This document shows positions 31,709-40,124 of a stretch of DNA of 64,000 nucleotides, in pieces. Every line of letters begins with the position of its first letter. Position 1 is the stretch's first letter. A program made the translations under genes and the position numbers. This stretch comes from Blastococcus mobilis (GTDB taxonomy: Bacteria; Actinomycetota; Actinomycetes; Mycobacteriales; Geodermatophilaceae): positions 1-64,000 of the forward strand of contig NZ_FZNO01000015.1 in NCBI RefSeq assembly GCF_900188025.1, read 5' to 3'. Under the pieces are notes generated by a model that worked only from the letters and a program-made list of their open reading frames with translations, searched no databases and had not been told where the DNA came from.

Positions 31709-33781
31709 ATGAGCGAATGCCGGGTCCGTATCGGTATCGACACCGGCGGGACGTTCACCGACGTCGTGGCCGTGGACGAGCAGACCGGCCAGACCACCAC
31801 CACCAAGACGCCGTCGACGCCTGCCGACCCGGCCGAGGGCTTCCTGAACGGCGTCCGCAAGGTCCTGGGCCTGATGGGCCTCTCCGGCGACGCGGTCACC
31901 GCGGTCAGCCACGGGACGACGGTCGCGACCAACCAGTTGCTCGAGGGCAAGCTCGACCGCATCGGGTTCATCACGACCGAGGGCTACGAGTCGGTGCTGG
32001 AGATCGCCCGGCAGTCGGTGCCCGACGGCTACGGCAACAGCTACTTCTGGGTGAAGCCGCCGCGAATCGTCCCGGCCGACCTGGTCCGCACCGTCCGCGG
32101 CCGACTGGACCACACCGGCGCCGAGGTCCGCCCCTTCGACGAGGACGACGCCCGCGCCGCCGCCCGCTTCTTCCGGGACGCCGGCATCACCACGATCGGC
32201 GTCTGCTTCCTGCACGCCTACGCGAACGACGCCCACGAGCGCCGGATGCTCGAAGTGATCCGCGAGGAGCACCCCGCAGCCGTGGTCAGCATCTCCAGCG
32301 AGGTGCTGCGCGAGTACCGCGAGTACGAGCGGTCGGTGACCACGCTGGTCGACGCGGCGGTCAAGCCCAAGGTCGGCGCCTACGTCACCAACATCCGCAC
32401 CCGGCTGGACGAGATCGCCCCCGGCGTTCCCTTCTACGTGATGAAGAGCAACGGCGGCGTGCTGTCGGCCGCGGAGGTCGTGCACCAGCCGATCACCACG
32501 ATGCTCTCCGGCCCGGCCGCGGGCGCCCTCGGTGCGGCGCTCATCGCGGGCACGGCGGGCTTCGACCGCGTGCTCACCTGCGACGGCGGCGGCACGTCCA
32601 CCGACGTCACCGTCGTCATCGACGGTGAGCCGGCGCTCACCACGGAGGGCTCGGTCGGCGAGTACCCGAGCAAGATCCCGATGATCGACGTGGTCACCGT
32701 GGGCGCCGGCGGCGGCTCGATCGCCTGGCTCTCCCCCGAGGGCACGCTCAAGGTCGGCCCCCAGTCGGCCGGCGCCGACCCCGGCCCGATCTGCTACCCC
32801 AACGGCGGCGACCAGCCGACCGTCACCGATGCGCACGTCGTCCTGGGCCGGATCCCCCCGCACCTGCTGGGGGGCGAGATCCCGCTGTCGGTCGAGGCGG
32901 CGGTCGACGGCCTGGCCGACCTCGGGGCGAAGCTCGACATGGACCTGGAGCGCACCGCCACCGGCATCCTCGAGATCTCCGCGTGGAACCAGGCCAACGC
33001 GCTGCGGCAGGTGACCGTCGCCAAGGGCCTGGACGTGCGTGACTTCACGCTCACCACGTTCGGCGGCTCCGGCTCCCTGTTGGCCTGCCGGCTGATGGAC
33101 ATCCTGGGGCTCCCCCGCACCCTGGTGCCCCCGAACCCGGGCAACGTCAGCGCGTTCGGCCTGCTCACCGTCGACGTCCGCAACGACTACGTGCAGACCG
33201 TCGTCTCCAAGCACCTCGACCTCGACCTCGCACGGGTGCGGTCGGTGTTCACCGACCTCGAGGCCCAGGCGCAGAGCGCCCTGGACGGCGAGGGCTTCGG
33301 CCGCGACGAGCAGCGCATGCAGCGGACGGCCGACCTGCGCTACGTCGGCCAGGCGTTCGAGGTCCGCGTCCCGGTGCCCGACGGCGACCTGGACCGGGCC
33401 GCCGCCGAGGAGGTCGCCCAGGCCTTCCACGCCGCCCACCGCCAGCTCTACGGCTACGACTTCGCCGAGGACCCGCGGCAGGCCGTGGAGTGGGTGAACC
33501 TCCGGGTGAGCGGGATCGGGCCGATCCGCCGTCCTGACCTCGTGGAGCTTCCCCCCGCCGACGGCGGGACGGACCGGGCCGTCACGGGCTCCCGGCGCGT
33601 GTTCTTCGACGACTGGGTGGACACCCCGACGTACAACCGGCCCGACCTCGCGCCCGGCGACGTGGTCACCGGTCCCGCGATCATCGAGGAATTCGGCTCG
33701 ACCGTCCCGGTGCACCCGGGGTTCGCGGCCACTGTCGACGCCTACGGAAACCTGCTGCTCACGAAGGAGTCGGGCCAGTGA
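31709..33781 (+). CDS. hyuA: hydantoinase/oxoprolinase A subunit
   Basis: 690 residues. ATP-dependent N-methylhydantoinase/5-oxoprolinase A family; these enzymes hydrolyse cyclic amides such as hydantoins. ASKHA ATP-binding motifs: GIDTGGTFTDVV (about 9-20), SHGTTVATNQLLEG (about 67), CDGGGTSTDV (about 290) and GAGGGSIAWL (about 332). ATG start; the stop overlaps the hyuB start (GTGA). Its operator ties it to the nucleobase genes, so the substrate may be a ring-opened or cyclic ureide, but which one is not known. Confidence 0.92.
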   Translation: MSECRVRIGIDTGGTFTDVVAVDEQTGQTTTTKTPSTPADPAEGFLNGVRKVLGLMGLSGDAVTAVSHGTTVATNQLLEGKLDRIGFITTEGYESVLEIARQSVPDGYGNSYFWVKPPRIVPADLVRTVRGRLDHTGAEVRPFDEDDARAAARFFRDAGITTIGVCFLHAYANDAHERRMLEVIREEHPAAVVSISSEVLREYREYERSVTTLVDAAVKPKVGAYVTNIRTRLDEIAPGVPFYVMKSNGGVLSAAEVVHQPITTMLSGPAAGALGAALIAGTAGFDRVLTCDGGGTSTDVTVVIDGEPALTTEGSVGEYPSKIPMIDVVTVGAGGGSIAWLSPEGTLKVGPQSAGADPGPICYPNGGDQPTVTDAHVVLGRIPPHLLGGEIPLSVEAAVDGLADLGAKLDMDLERTATGILEISAWNQANALRQVTVAKGLDVRDFTLTTFGGSGSLLACRLMDILGLPRTLVPPNPGNVSAFGLLTVDVRNDYVQTVVSKHLDLDLARVRSVFTDLEAQAQSALDGEGFGRDEQRMQRTADLRYVGQAFEVRVPVPDGDLDRAAAEEVAQAFHAAHRQLYGYDFAEDPRQAVEWVNLRVSGIGPIRRPDLVELPPADGGTDRAVTGSRRVFFDDWVDTPTYNRPDLAPGDVVTGPAIIEEFGSTVPVHPGFAATVDAYGNLLLTKESGQ

Positions 33782-35664
33782 CGAACGCTCAGAACGTCTC
33801 CGACAAGGTTGCTGCCGACCCGGTCCTCGTGGAGATCGTCGCCGGCACGCTGGCCGCGATCGAGAAGGAGGTCGAGACCTCCATCGGCCGCACCTCGCGG
33901 TCGCCGATGATCCGCGACGCGCACGACTTCCGCGCCGGCATCCACGACCGGCAGCTGCGCAAGCTGACCGGCCGCTCGTACTCGGCCCTCGTGCACCCGG
34001 TGGTCCGCGACTACCCGATCGAGACGATGAACGTCGGGGACGTCTTCTTCCACAACGACGTCTACCTGTCCGAGGGCGGGATCGGCCACCTGCCCGACCT
34101 GTGCGTGACGGTGCCGGTGTTCGCTGCGAACGTCGAGACCGGGCAGCCGGAGGTCGTGGCCTTCATCCAGGCGTTCGGCCACCACGACGACATCGGCGGC
34201 GCCGTTCCCGGCTCGATGCCGAGCGCGGCGACCAGCGTGTACGAGGAGGGCCTGATGGTCCCCCCGATCAAGCTGTGGGACCGCGGCGTGCCCAACGAGA
34301 GCGCGCTGAAGATCATGACCCGCAACTCGCGGATGCCCGACTCGCTCGCCGCCGACCTCGACGCCGAGTGCTCCGCCTGCCTGGCCGGCGCCCGGCGGCT
34401 GGGCGAGCTCTTCGACCGGTACGGCGTCGCCGCCGTCGAGGCGTGCTTCGACGCCATCCTGGCCAGTTCCACCGAGGTCTACCGGCGGGAGATCCTCAGC
34501 CAGATCCCCGACGGCACCTACGTCTGGGAGGACTACGCCGAGCACGACGGCGTCGAGGAGCCACAGCTCCACCGCCAGCGGATCACCTTGATCATGGACT
34601 CCACGAAGGACGTCCCGCTGGTCATCGACTTCACCGGCACCGGCCCCCAGGCGAAGGGCCCGATCAACCACTGCGGCGACTACGCCGACGGCAACTTCCT
34701 CAAGAAGTGGCTGGCGCCGATCCTGCGCAACCTGGCCGAGACGCCCGAGCGGATGGCACAGCTCGACGTCAACGAGGGCGTCGTCCCGCTGATCGAGATG
34801 CGGTTCCCGGAGAAGGGCACGCTGCTCACGCCGATCTTCCCGGCGCCGACCAACGCGCGGACCTTCGTCATCCTGCGGCTGCTCGGCGTCCTCGCCGGCG
34901 TGCTGGCCAAGGCGACCGGCGGCCGGATGCCGGCCGACCAGGAGACGATCCGCTACACCGGCGTCTACGGCACCGACTTCGACGGGCAGCCCTACCTGAT
35001 GCGCGAGGTGCTCGGCGGCGGCTCGGGCGGGCGGTACTACGCCGACGGCGAGGACACGATCCACGTCGTCCCCGACTCCCGGAACCTGCCCACGGAGTTC
35101 ACCGAGGGCCGCTTCCCGCTGCGCATCGAGCGGCTGGGACTGGCCCTCGACTCCGGTGGTCCCGGGCGCTACCGCGGGGGCTGCGGCTACGAGAAGCACA
35201 TCCGCGTGCTGCGCGACGCGCACTTCATGTCCATCGCCGACCGCTCGATCCTCGCCTGCTGGGGCGTCAAGGGCGGCAAGGCCGGCAAGCCCTTCCAGGT
35301 CACCGTGGACCCGGGCGGACCGGACGAGCACGACGTCGACGCCCTCGCCGACGCCGAGCCGCTGAAGGCGGGCACGGTGGTCCGCATCCGGACGACGGGC
35401 GGCGGCGGCTGGGGCGACCCGCTGGACCGGCCGGTCGACGAGGTACTGCGCGACATCGCGTGGCACAAGGTGTCGGTCAGGGGCGCCCGCGAGGACTACG
35501 GCGTGGTCGTGCTGGACGACGGCACGTGCGACGAGGCCGCCACCGAGGAGCTGCGCGCCTCGATGCGGGCCGCCCGCACCGGCGAGGAGCCGTTCTTCGA
35601 CCGCGGCCCCGGCTACGCGACCCTGTCCGGCGGGGCGGCGTTCAACGAGTTCGACGTCCTCTGA
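33778..35664 (+). CDS. hyuB: hydantoinase/oxoprolinase B subunit
   Basis: 628 residues, full length. Partner of HyuA. Family features: VEIVAGTLAAIEKEVETSIGRTSRSP at the N-terminus, GDVFFHNDVY (about 82), GHHDDIGGAVPGSMP (about 138), and the C-terminal SGGPGRYRGGCGYEK plus TTGGGGWGDPLDRP. GTG start coupled to the hyuA stop. A strong hairpin follows within 10 bp, ending the two-gene operon. Confidence 0.92.
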   Translation: MTNAQNVSDKVAADPVLVEIVAGTLAAIEKEVETSIGRTSRSPMIRDAHDFRAGIHDRQLRKLTGRSYSALVHPVVRDYPIETMNVGDVFFHNDVYLSEGGIGHLPDLCVTVPVFAANVETGQPEVVAFIQAFGHHDDIGGAVPGSMPSAATSVYEEGLMVPPIKLWDRGVPNESALKIMTRNSRMPDSLAADLDAECSACLAGARRLGELFDRYGVAAVEACFDAILASSTEVYRREILSQIPDGTYVWEDYAEHDGVEEPQLHRQRITLIMDSTKDVPLVIDFTGTGPQAKGPINHCGDYADGNFLKKWLAPILRNLAETPERMAQLDVNEGVVPLIEMRFPEKGTLLTPIFPAPTNARTFVILRLLGVLAGVLAKATGGRMPADQETIRYTGVYGTDFDGQPYLMREVLGGGSGGRYYADGEDTIHVVPDSRNLPTEFTEGRFPLRIERLGLALDSGGPGRYRGGCGYEKHIRVLRDAHFMSIADRSILACWGVKGGKAGKPFQVTVDPGGPDEHDVDALADAEPLKAGTVVRIRTTGGGGWGDPLDRPVDEVLRDIAWHKVSVRGAREDYGVVVLDDGTCDEAATEELRASMRAARTGEEPFFDRGPGYATLSGGAAFNEFDVL

Positions 35665-35674
35665 CCCGCGGCGA

Positions 35675-35726
35675 GATCTGCACAGTGGCCCTCCTCAGCG
35701 TGCTGAGGGGGGCCACTGTGCAGATC
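35675..35726. terminator. 24-bp-stem hairpin between hyuB and a leftward small gene
   Basis: Arms 35675-35698 and 35703-35726 pair over 24 bp with one mismatch around a CGTG loop; the outer part reads GATCTGCACAGTGGCC. It lies 10 bp after hyuB and 12 bp before the stop of the leftward small gene, so it serves both strands. Confidence 0.85.
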
Positions 35727-35737
35727 CGGCCCGGAGG

Positions 35738-35917
35738 TCAGGTGACGGGGTCGGTGCTGCCCGGCGTCGGCTTGACCTCGTCGCCGGTCACGCCGTCGTC
35801 CCCGCGCGGGCGGGCGGGGTCCTCGTCGGCGCCCTCGACGTCCTCGGGGACGAGCGGGGTCTCCTCGCTGACGTTCTGGCGGGCCTGGTCGCGGTCGGTG
35901 CCCGGTACCTCGGTCAT
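35738..35917 (-). CDS. small acidic hydrophilic protein, 59 residues
   Basis: ATG 35917 is preceded by GGGAGG at 5 bp, and the frame ends at TGA just before the long hairpin. The 59 residues are rich in Asp, Glu, Pro and Gly (MTEVPGTDRDQARQNVSEET at the start, then VPEDVEGADEDPARPR) with no helix or Cys, so probably disordered. The ribosome-binding site and clean gene boundaries argue that it is real. No family recognised. Confidence 0.65.
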   Translation of the reverse strand: MTEVPGTDRDQARQNVSEETPLVPEDVEGADEDPARPRGDDGVTGDEVKPTPGSTDPVT

Positions 35918-35997
35918 GTCGACCTCCCTCTTCGGCAGGTCCCGGCCCTACCCGGCGCCGACGGCGTTCGACCCCCGCTACGCCACGGGCGAACCGG

Positions 35998-36570
35998 TCA
36001 GGCGCCGCGGAGGGTGCGCAGCGCGCCGGTGAGGCGCTGGAGCTCCTCGAGCATCGCCTTGGCGCCGATCTCCAGCTCGGTGTTGGGCACGAACTCGTCG
36101 TCCTCGTCGAGGAACTGGGCGAAGAAGGGGATGGAGACGGCCTCGACGGCCGGCACCACGCGCAGCGCGGCGAGGACCGGCTTGAGCGCGGTGGCCGCCC
36201 GGAGGCCGGCGGAGACGCCGCCGTAGGAGACGATGCCGGCGGCCTTGTCGGCCCACTCGGCGTGCAGGTAGTCCAGGGCGTTTTTCAGCGAGCCGGGCAG
36301 CGAGTGGTTGTACTCCGGCGTGACGAAGACGAAGGCGTCGGCGCGGGACACCGTCGCGCTCCAGTCCTTGGTGTGCTGCTGGGTGTACTGCTGCAGCCGC
36401 GGGTGGTTCGGCTCGTCGTAGACGGGCAGCCCGACCTCGGCCAGGTCCACGACCTCGACGGCGAAGCCGCCGTGCTGCTCGGCCTGGTGGGCGATCCAGC
36501 GGGCGACGGCGAGGCCCTTCCGGCCGGGACGGGTGCTGGCGGCGATCACCTGCAGGACGGGCTGCGACAT
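35998..36570 (-). CDS. NADPH-dependent FMN reductase family protein
   Basis: 190 residues, flavodoxin-like fold. FMN phosphate-binding ASTRPGRKG (about 11-19), then VTPEYNHSLPGSLKNALDYL (about 83-102), typical of azoreductase/ArsH-like and chromate-reductase-like NADPH:FMN enzymes. The C-terminal tail is longer than the minimal family. ATG with GGGGAG about 8 bp upstream. A MarR-type inverted repeat sits just upstream, suggesting control by a quinone- or stress-sensing regulator not in view. Confidence 0.9.
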   Translation of the reverse strand: MSQPVLQVIAASTRPGRKGLAVARWIAHQAEQHGGFAVEVVDLAEVGLPVYDEPNHPRLQQYTQQHTKDWSATVSRADAFVFVTPEYNHSLPGSLKNALDYLHAEWADKAAGIVSYGGVSAGLRAATALKPVLAALRVVPAVEAVSIPFFAQFLDEDDEFVPNTELEIGAKAMLEELQRLTGALRTLRGA

Positions 36571-36586
36571 CCGGGAACTCCCCTAG

Positions 36587-36606
36587 TTGGTTGAGACATC
36601 AACCGT
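36587..36606. promoter_or_regulatory. MarR-type inverted repeat before FMN reductase
   Basis: TTGGTTGAGACATCAACCGT contains GGTTGA-N4-TCAACC, a perfect 6-bp inverted repeat of the kind bound by MarR-family regulators. It lies about 18 bp before the FMN reductase start. Confidence 0.5.
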
Positions 36607-36652
36607 AAGCACCGGATCGACCGCCCGAGTCCCGCGCCGCAGGTGAGAGCGC

Positions 36653-36980
36653 TCACCCCCGCGCGGCTCGGGCTCGGGCGCACAGCACCTCGGCGGGTGC
36701 GGGCGTCGGCGGGGAGGAACGCCTCGACGCTCAGCTCGGCGGCGGTGAGGTCGACGGCGGTCCCGAAGGTGGTCACCGTGCTCAGGAAGCCGAGCACCTC
36801 CTCGCCCACGGATGCGCAGCGGGACGGCGATGCCGTCGGGCGGGGTGCGGTCGGCGCCGCCGGACAGCGCGAGCAGCTCGCGGTGCAGCGCGGCCAGCCC
36901 CGGGTCGCCGCTCAGGTGCGCCTCCCGGCCGAGCCGGTGCAGCACGTGCCGCCGCCACTGCGGCAGGTTGAGGATCCGGG
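36653..36980 (-). pseudogene. decayed MmyB-like (XRE-type) regulator, C-terminal remnant
   Basis: Minus-strand frames here spell in order ARILNLPQWRRHVLHRLGRE, then GDPGLAALHRELLALSGG, GIAVPLRIR, then after a frame change GEEVLGFLSTVTTFGTAVD and LTAAELSVEAFLPADART. After another frame change comes EVLCARARAARG and a stop. This is the ligand-binding C-terminal domain of MmyB-type regulators. The helix-turn-helix half is absent: the remnant begins straight after the DUF1992 stop. Two frame changes plus the missing half indicate a genuine relic. Confidence 0.65.
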
Positions 36981-36996
36981 CCCCCGGACGCCGGGC

Positions 36997-37479
36997 TCAG
37001 GAGCGCCGGCGGTGCCACCAGCGCCGGACCACCCGCGGCGGCTCGGCCGGCGACGGGGCCGGGGCGGGCGGCGGCCGGTCGCGCAGCCAGCCCTCGACCA
37101 GCGCCTCGACGTCGGCCCGGCCCGGGACGGGCGCCCACCGGCTCTCCTGCGGCCGGCGCCAGAAGGCCTCCACCCGCGCGTTGTAGTCCTCGGCCAGCGC
37201 CCGGACCTCCGCCTCGGTGGACAGCCGCGCCGCCCGGTCGGGCAGCTCGTCGCGCTCGCGCCGCAGCGCCAGCCCCGGTGGCAGCATCGCCGCGGTGTCC
37301 ACGCCCTCGCGCCGGGCCTTGGCCAGCGCCCAGTCGTAGGCGGTCTCCTCGCGGTCCAGGCCGGGCAGCGGCCGCCCGGCGCCGGGGAGCTCGGCGAAGT
37401 CACCGCGCTCCTGCGCCTGGGCGATCTGCCGCTCGATCCACGTCTCGAACGAGACCCCCGGTGGCTTCCTCTCGGTCAT
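36997..37479 (-). CDS. DUF1992 (DnaJ-homologue subfamily C member 28-like) protein
   Basis: About 160 residues. Conserved DUF1992 core: SFETWIERQIAQAQERGDFAELPGAGRPLPG (about 10-40) and later LPPGLALRRER. Function unknown despite its wide distribution; no J-domain is present. ATG 37479 is chosen, with an ATG three codons upstream also possible. It overlaps promoters with the divergent Nudix gene. Confidence 0.87.
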   Translation of the reverse strand: MTERKPPGVSFETWIERQIAQAQERGDFAELPGAGRPLPGLDREETAYDWALAKARREGVDTAAMLPPGLALRRERDELPDRAARLSTEAEVRALAEDYNARVEAFWRRPQESRWAPVPGRADVEALVEGWLRDRPPPAPAPSPAEPPRVVRRWWHRRRS

Positions 37480-37516
37480 CGCGCCCATCGTCCCCGCCGG
37501 TGCGAGGCTTCCGCAC

Positions 37517-38044
37517 GTGCGCACCATCAGCAGCCGCGAGGTCTACCGGAACGACTGGATCCACGTGCGTGAGGACGTCGTCGAGCTGACCGACGGTTCG
37601 GCCGGCCTGTACGGCGTGGTCGAGAAGGCCGACTTCGCGCTGGTGCTGCCCGAGCAGGACGGCGGCTTCTGGCTGGTCGAGCAGTACCGCTACCCGCTCG
37701 GCCGCCGCTCGTGGGAATTCCCCCAGGGCACGTGGCCGCACGGGGCCGGCGGCTCGCCCGAGGATCTCGCGCGGACCGAGCTGGCCGAGGAGACCGGCCT
37801 GCGCGCCGGTCGGCTGGAGCACCTGGGCCTGCTCGACATCGCGTCCGGGCTCATGACGCAGCGGTTCGACGTCTGGCTGGCGACCGATCTGCGCTCCGGA
37901 CCCACCGCCCGCGAGATCACCGAAGCAGACATGCAGCAGGCCCTCGTCCCGGAGGCCGATCTCCGGCAGATGATCCGCGAGGGCCGCATCACCGACAGCC
38001 CTTCGCTGGCCGCCTACAGCCTGCTGCTGCTCGACCGGGCGTGA
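37517..38044 (+). CDS. Nudix hydrolase, ADP-ribose pyrophosphatase-like
   Basis: 175 residues. Nudix box at about 75-97: GSPEDLARTELAEETGL, with the usual RE pair as TE but the EExG core intact. N-terminal VYRNDWIHVREDVVEL and VEKADFALVLPEQ fit the ADP-sugar pyrophosphatase branch. Likely cleaves ADP-ribose or another nucleotide sugar. Note that KptA and other NAD-consuming enzymes can produce ADP-ribose derivatives. GTG start. Confidence 0.87.
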   Translation: MRTISSREVYRNDWIHVREDVVELTDGSAGLYGVVEKADFALVLPEQDGGFWLVEQYRYPLGRRSWEFPQGTWPHGAGGSPEDLARTELAEETGLRAGRLEHLGLLDIASGLMTQRFDVWLATDLRSGPTAREITEADMQQALVPEADLRQMIREGRITDSPSLAAYSLLLLDRA

Positions 38045-38065
38045 TCCAGAACTCAGCAATCTTCT

Positions 38066-38075
38066 CTCACGTGAG
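38066..38075. promoter_or_regulatory. palindrome upstream of SulP-MerR operon
   Basis: CTCACGTGAG is a perfect 10-bp palindrome within CTCTCACGTGAGGG, about 105 bp before the SulP start. It could be the operator of the MerR-family regulator encoded behind SulP. Short, so only suggestive. Confidence 0.35.
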
Positions 38076-38178
38076 GGTCGAGTAGCCCCCACAATGGGTG
38101 GCGACCCGCGTCCCCCCGGCCACCGCCGCCGGAGGACCGCCTGCCCAGCGCCGATCGCGCCACACCGGAAACGGGAGC

Positions 38179-39654
38179 ATGTCCGTCCTGCCTGCGCTCC
38201 GCATCACCCGCCCCGCCTGGCTCTCGCCGAAGGTGGCTCGCACCGAGGCGCTGGCCGGCCTCGTCGTCGCCCTCGCGCTCATCCCCGAGGCGATCAGCTT
38301 CTCGATCCTGGCCGGGGTCGACCCGCGCGTCGGCCTCTTCGCCTCGTTCACGATGGCGGTGGTCATCGCCTTCACCGGCGGGCGGCCGGCGATGATCAGC
38401 GCAGCGACCGGCGCGATCGCCCTGGTCATCGCCCCCCTGGTCGCCGAGCACGGCCTCGAGTACCTGCTCGCCGCGGTGATCCTCGGCGGCGTCCTCCAGA
38501 TCCTGCTCGCCGCGGCAGGGGTGGCCCGGCTGATGCGGTTCATCCCGCGCAGCGTCATGGTGGGCTTCGTCAACGCCCTGGCGATCCTGATCTTCAGCGC
38601 GCAGCTGCCGCAGCTGATCGGCGTCCCGTGGCTGGTCTACCCGATGGTGGCCGCCGGGCTGGCGATCATCTTCCTGCTCCCCCGCCCGACCACCGCCGTC
38701 CCGGCGCCCCTGGTCGCGATCATCGTGCTGACGACGCTGGCGGTGGCGGCCGGACTGGACCTGCCCGACGTCGGCGGCGAGGGCGAACTGCCCGACAGCC
38801 TGCCGTTCCTCGTCCTGCCCGACGTCCCGTTCACCGCCGAGACGCTGGGCATCATCGCCCCCTACGCCCTGGGCGTCGCGTTCGTCGGGCTCATGGAGTC
38901 GCTGATGACGGCGAAGCTGGTCGACGACATCACCGACACCCACTCCGACAAGACCCGGGAGTCCTGGGGGCAGGGCGTGGCCAACGTCGTCACCGGTTTC
39001 TTCGGCGGGATGGGCGGCTGCGCCATGATCGGCCAGACGATGATCAACGTGAAGTCCGGCGCCCGCACCCGGTTGTCGACCTTCCTCGCCGGCGTCTTCC
39101 TGCTGATCCTGGTCGTGGCGCTCGGCGACGTCGTGAGCGTCATCCCGATGGCCGCCCTGGTCGCCGTCATGATCTTCGTGTCCATCGCGACCTTCGACTG
39201 GCACAGCCTGCAGACGATCCACACCATGCCCAAGAGCGAGACCACCGTGATGCTCTCGACGGTGGCGGTCACGCTGGTCACCCACAACCTCGCGATCGGG
39301 GTCGGCGTCGGCGTCCTCGTCGCCTGCGTCCTCTTCGCGCAGCGCATCGCGCACCTCGTCGACGTCACCCGCATCCCCGACCACGAGGGCACCGTGCGCT
39401 ACTCCGTCGACGGGGCGCTGTTCTTCGCGTCGAGCAACGACCTCTACACCCAGTTCGACTACGCCGGTGACCCGGAGCACGTGGTCATCGACCTCTCGAA
39501 CGCCCACGTCTGGGACGCCTCCACGGTCGCGGCCCTGGACGCCATCACGCACAAGTACGCCACCCGCGGGAAGCACGTGGAGATCATCGGGCTGAACGAG
39601 CACTCCTCCGACCGGTTCGAGCGGCACACCGGTCAGCTCTCGGGCTCTCACTGA
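38179..39654 (+). CDS. SulP family anion transporter with STAS domain
   Basis: 491 residues with 10-12 membrane helices (about 25-400) and a C-terminal STAS domain (about 415-491, VVIDLSNAHVWDASTVAALD). SulP proteins carry sulphate, bicarbonate or other anions. VALALIPEAISFSILAGVDPRVGLFASF is the SulP helix-1/2 signature. ATG 38179 follows a GGGAG; an upstream GTG at 38098 is possible. Its stop overlaps the merR-type start (TGATG), so expression is coupled. Confidence 0.9.
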   Translation: MSVLPALRITRPAWLSPKVARTEALAGLVVALALIPEAISFSILAGVDPRVGLFASFTMAVVIAFTGGRPAMISAATGAIALVIAPLVAEHGLEYLLAAVILGGVLQILLAAAGVARLMRFIPRSVMVGFVNALAILIFSAQLPQLIGVPWLVYPMVAAGLAIIFLLPRPTTAVPAPLVAIIVLTTLAVAAGLDLPDVGGEGELPDSLPFLVLPDVPFTAETLGIIAPYALGVAFVGLMESLMTAKLVDDITDTHSDKTRESWGQGVANVVTGFFGGMGGCAMIGQTMINVKSGARTRLSTFLAGVFLLILVVALGDVVSVIPMAALVAVMIFVSIATFDWHSLQTIHTMPKSETTVMLSTVAVTLVTHNLAIGVGVGVLVACVLFAQRIAHLVDVTRIPDHEGTVRYSVDGALFFASSNDLYTQFDYAGDPEHVVIDLSNAHVWDASTVAALDAITHKYATRGKHVEIIGLNEHSSDRFERHTGQLSGSH

Positions 39655-40052
39655 TGCCCGGCACCGACCGGGCCGGCCTGCTGCAGATCGGGCAGGTCGC
39701 CGAGCGCACCGGCCTGAGTCTGCGCACCATCCGGTTCTACGAGGAGAACGGGCTCGTCCGGCCCACCACCCGGACCGGTGGCGGATTCCGCCTCTACAGC
39801 GAGGACGACGTCGCCCGCCTCGGAGTCATCAAGCGCATGAAGCCGCTCGGCTTCACGCTCGGGGAGATGCAGGAGCTGCTGACCCTCCTCGCGGATCTCG
39901 CAGCCGCCCCGGGCGATGCCGCCCTGACCGACCGGCTGCGGATGTTCCACGAGGCAGTCATCGCCCGCGTGACCGCTCTGCAGGAGCAGCTGGGCATCGC
40001 GCAGGGCTTCGCCGCCACGCTGGCCGGTCACCTGGGGCGACCGGCACGCTGA
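39654..40052 (+). CDS. MerR-family transcriptional regulator
   Basis: 132 residues. N-terminal winged helix: LLQIGQVAERTGLSLRTIRFYEENGLVRP (about 9-37) and GGFRLYSEDDVARLGVIKRMKPLGFTLGEM. The dimerisation helix is at about 85-125. No conserved Cys, so not a classical metal sensor. Translationally coupled to SulP and therefore likely its regulator. Confidence 0.9.
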   Translation: MPGTDRAGLLQIGQVAERTGLSLRTIRFYEENGLVRPTTRTGGGFRLYSEDDVARLGVIKRMKPLGFTLGEMQELLTLLADLAAAPGDAALTDRLRMFHEAVIARVTALQEQLGIAQGFAATLAGHLGRPAR

Positions 40053-40124
40053 GCCCGGTCTCCTTCGGGTGACTGCACAGGCCTCCGACCTGCACGGACG
40101 GGTCCGACCCAGCAGGCTGTCCCG

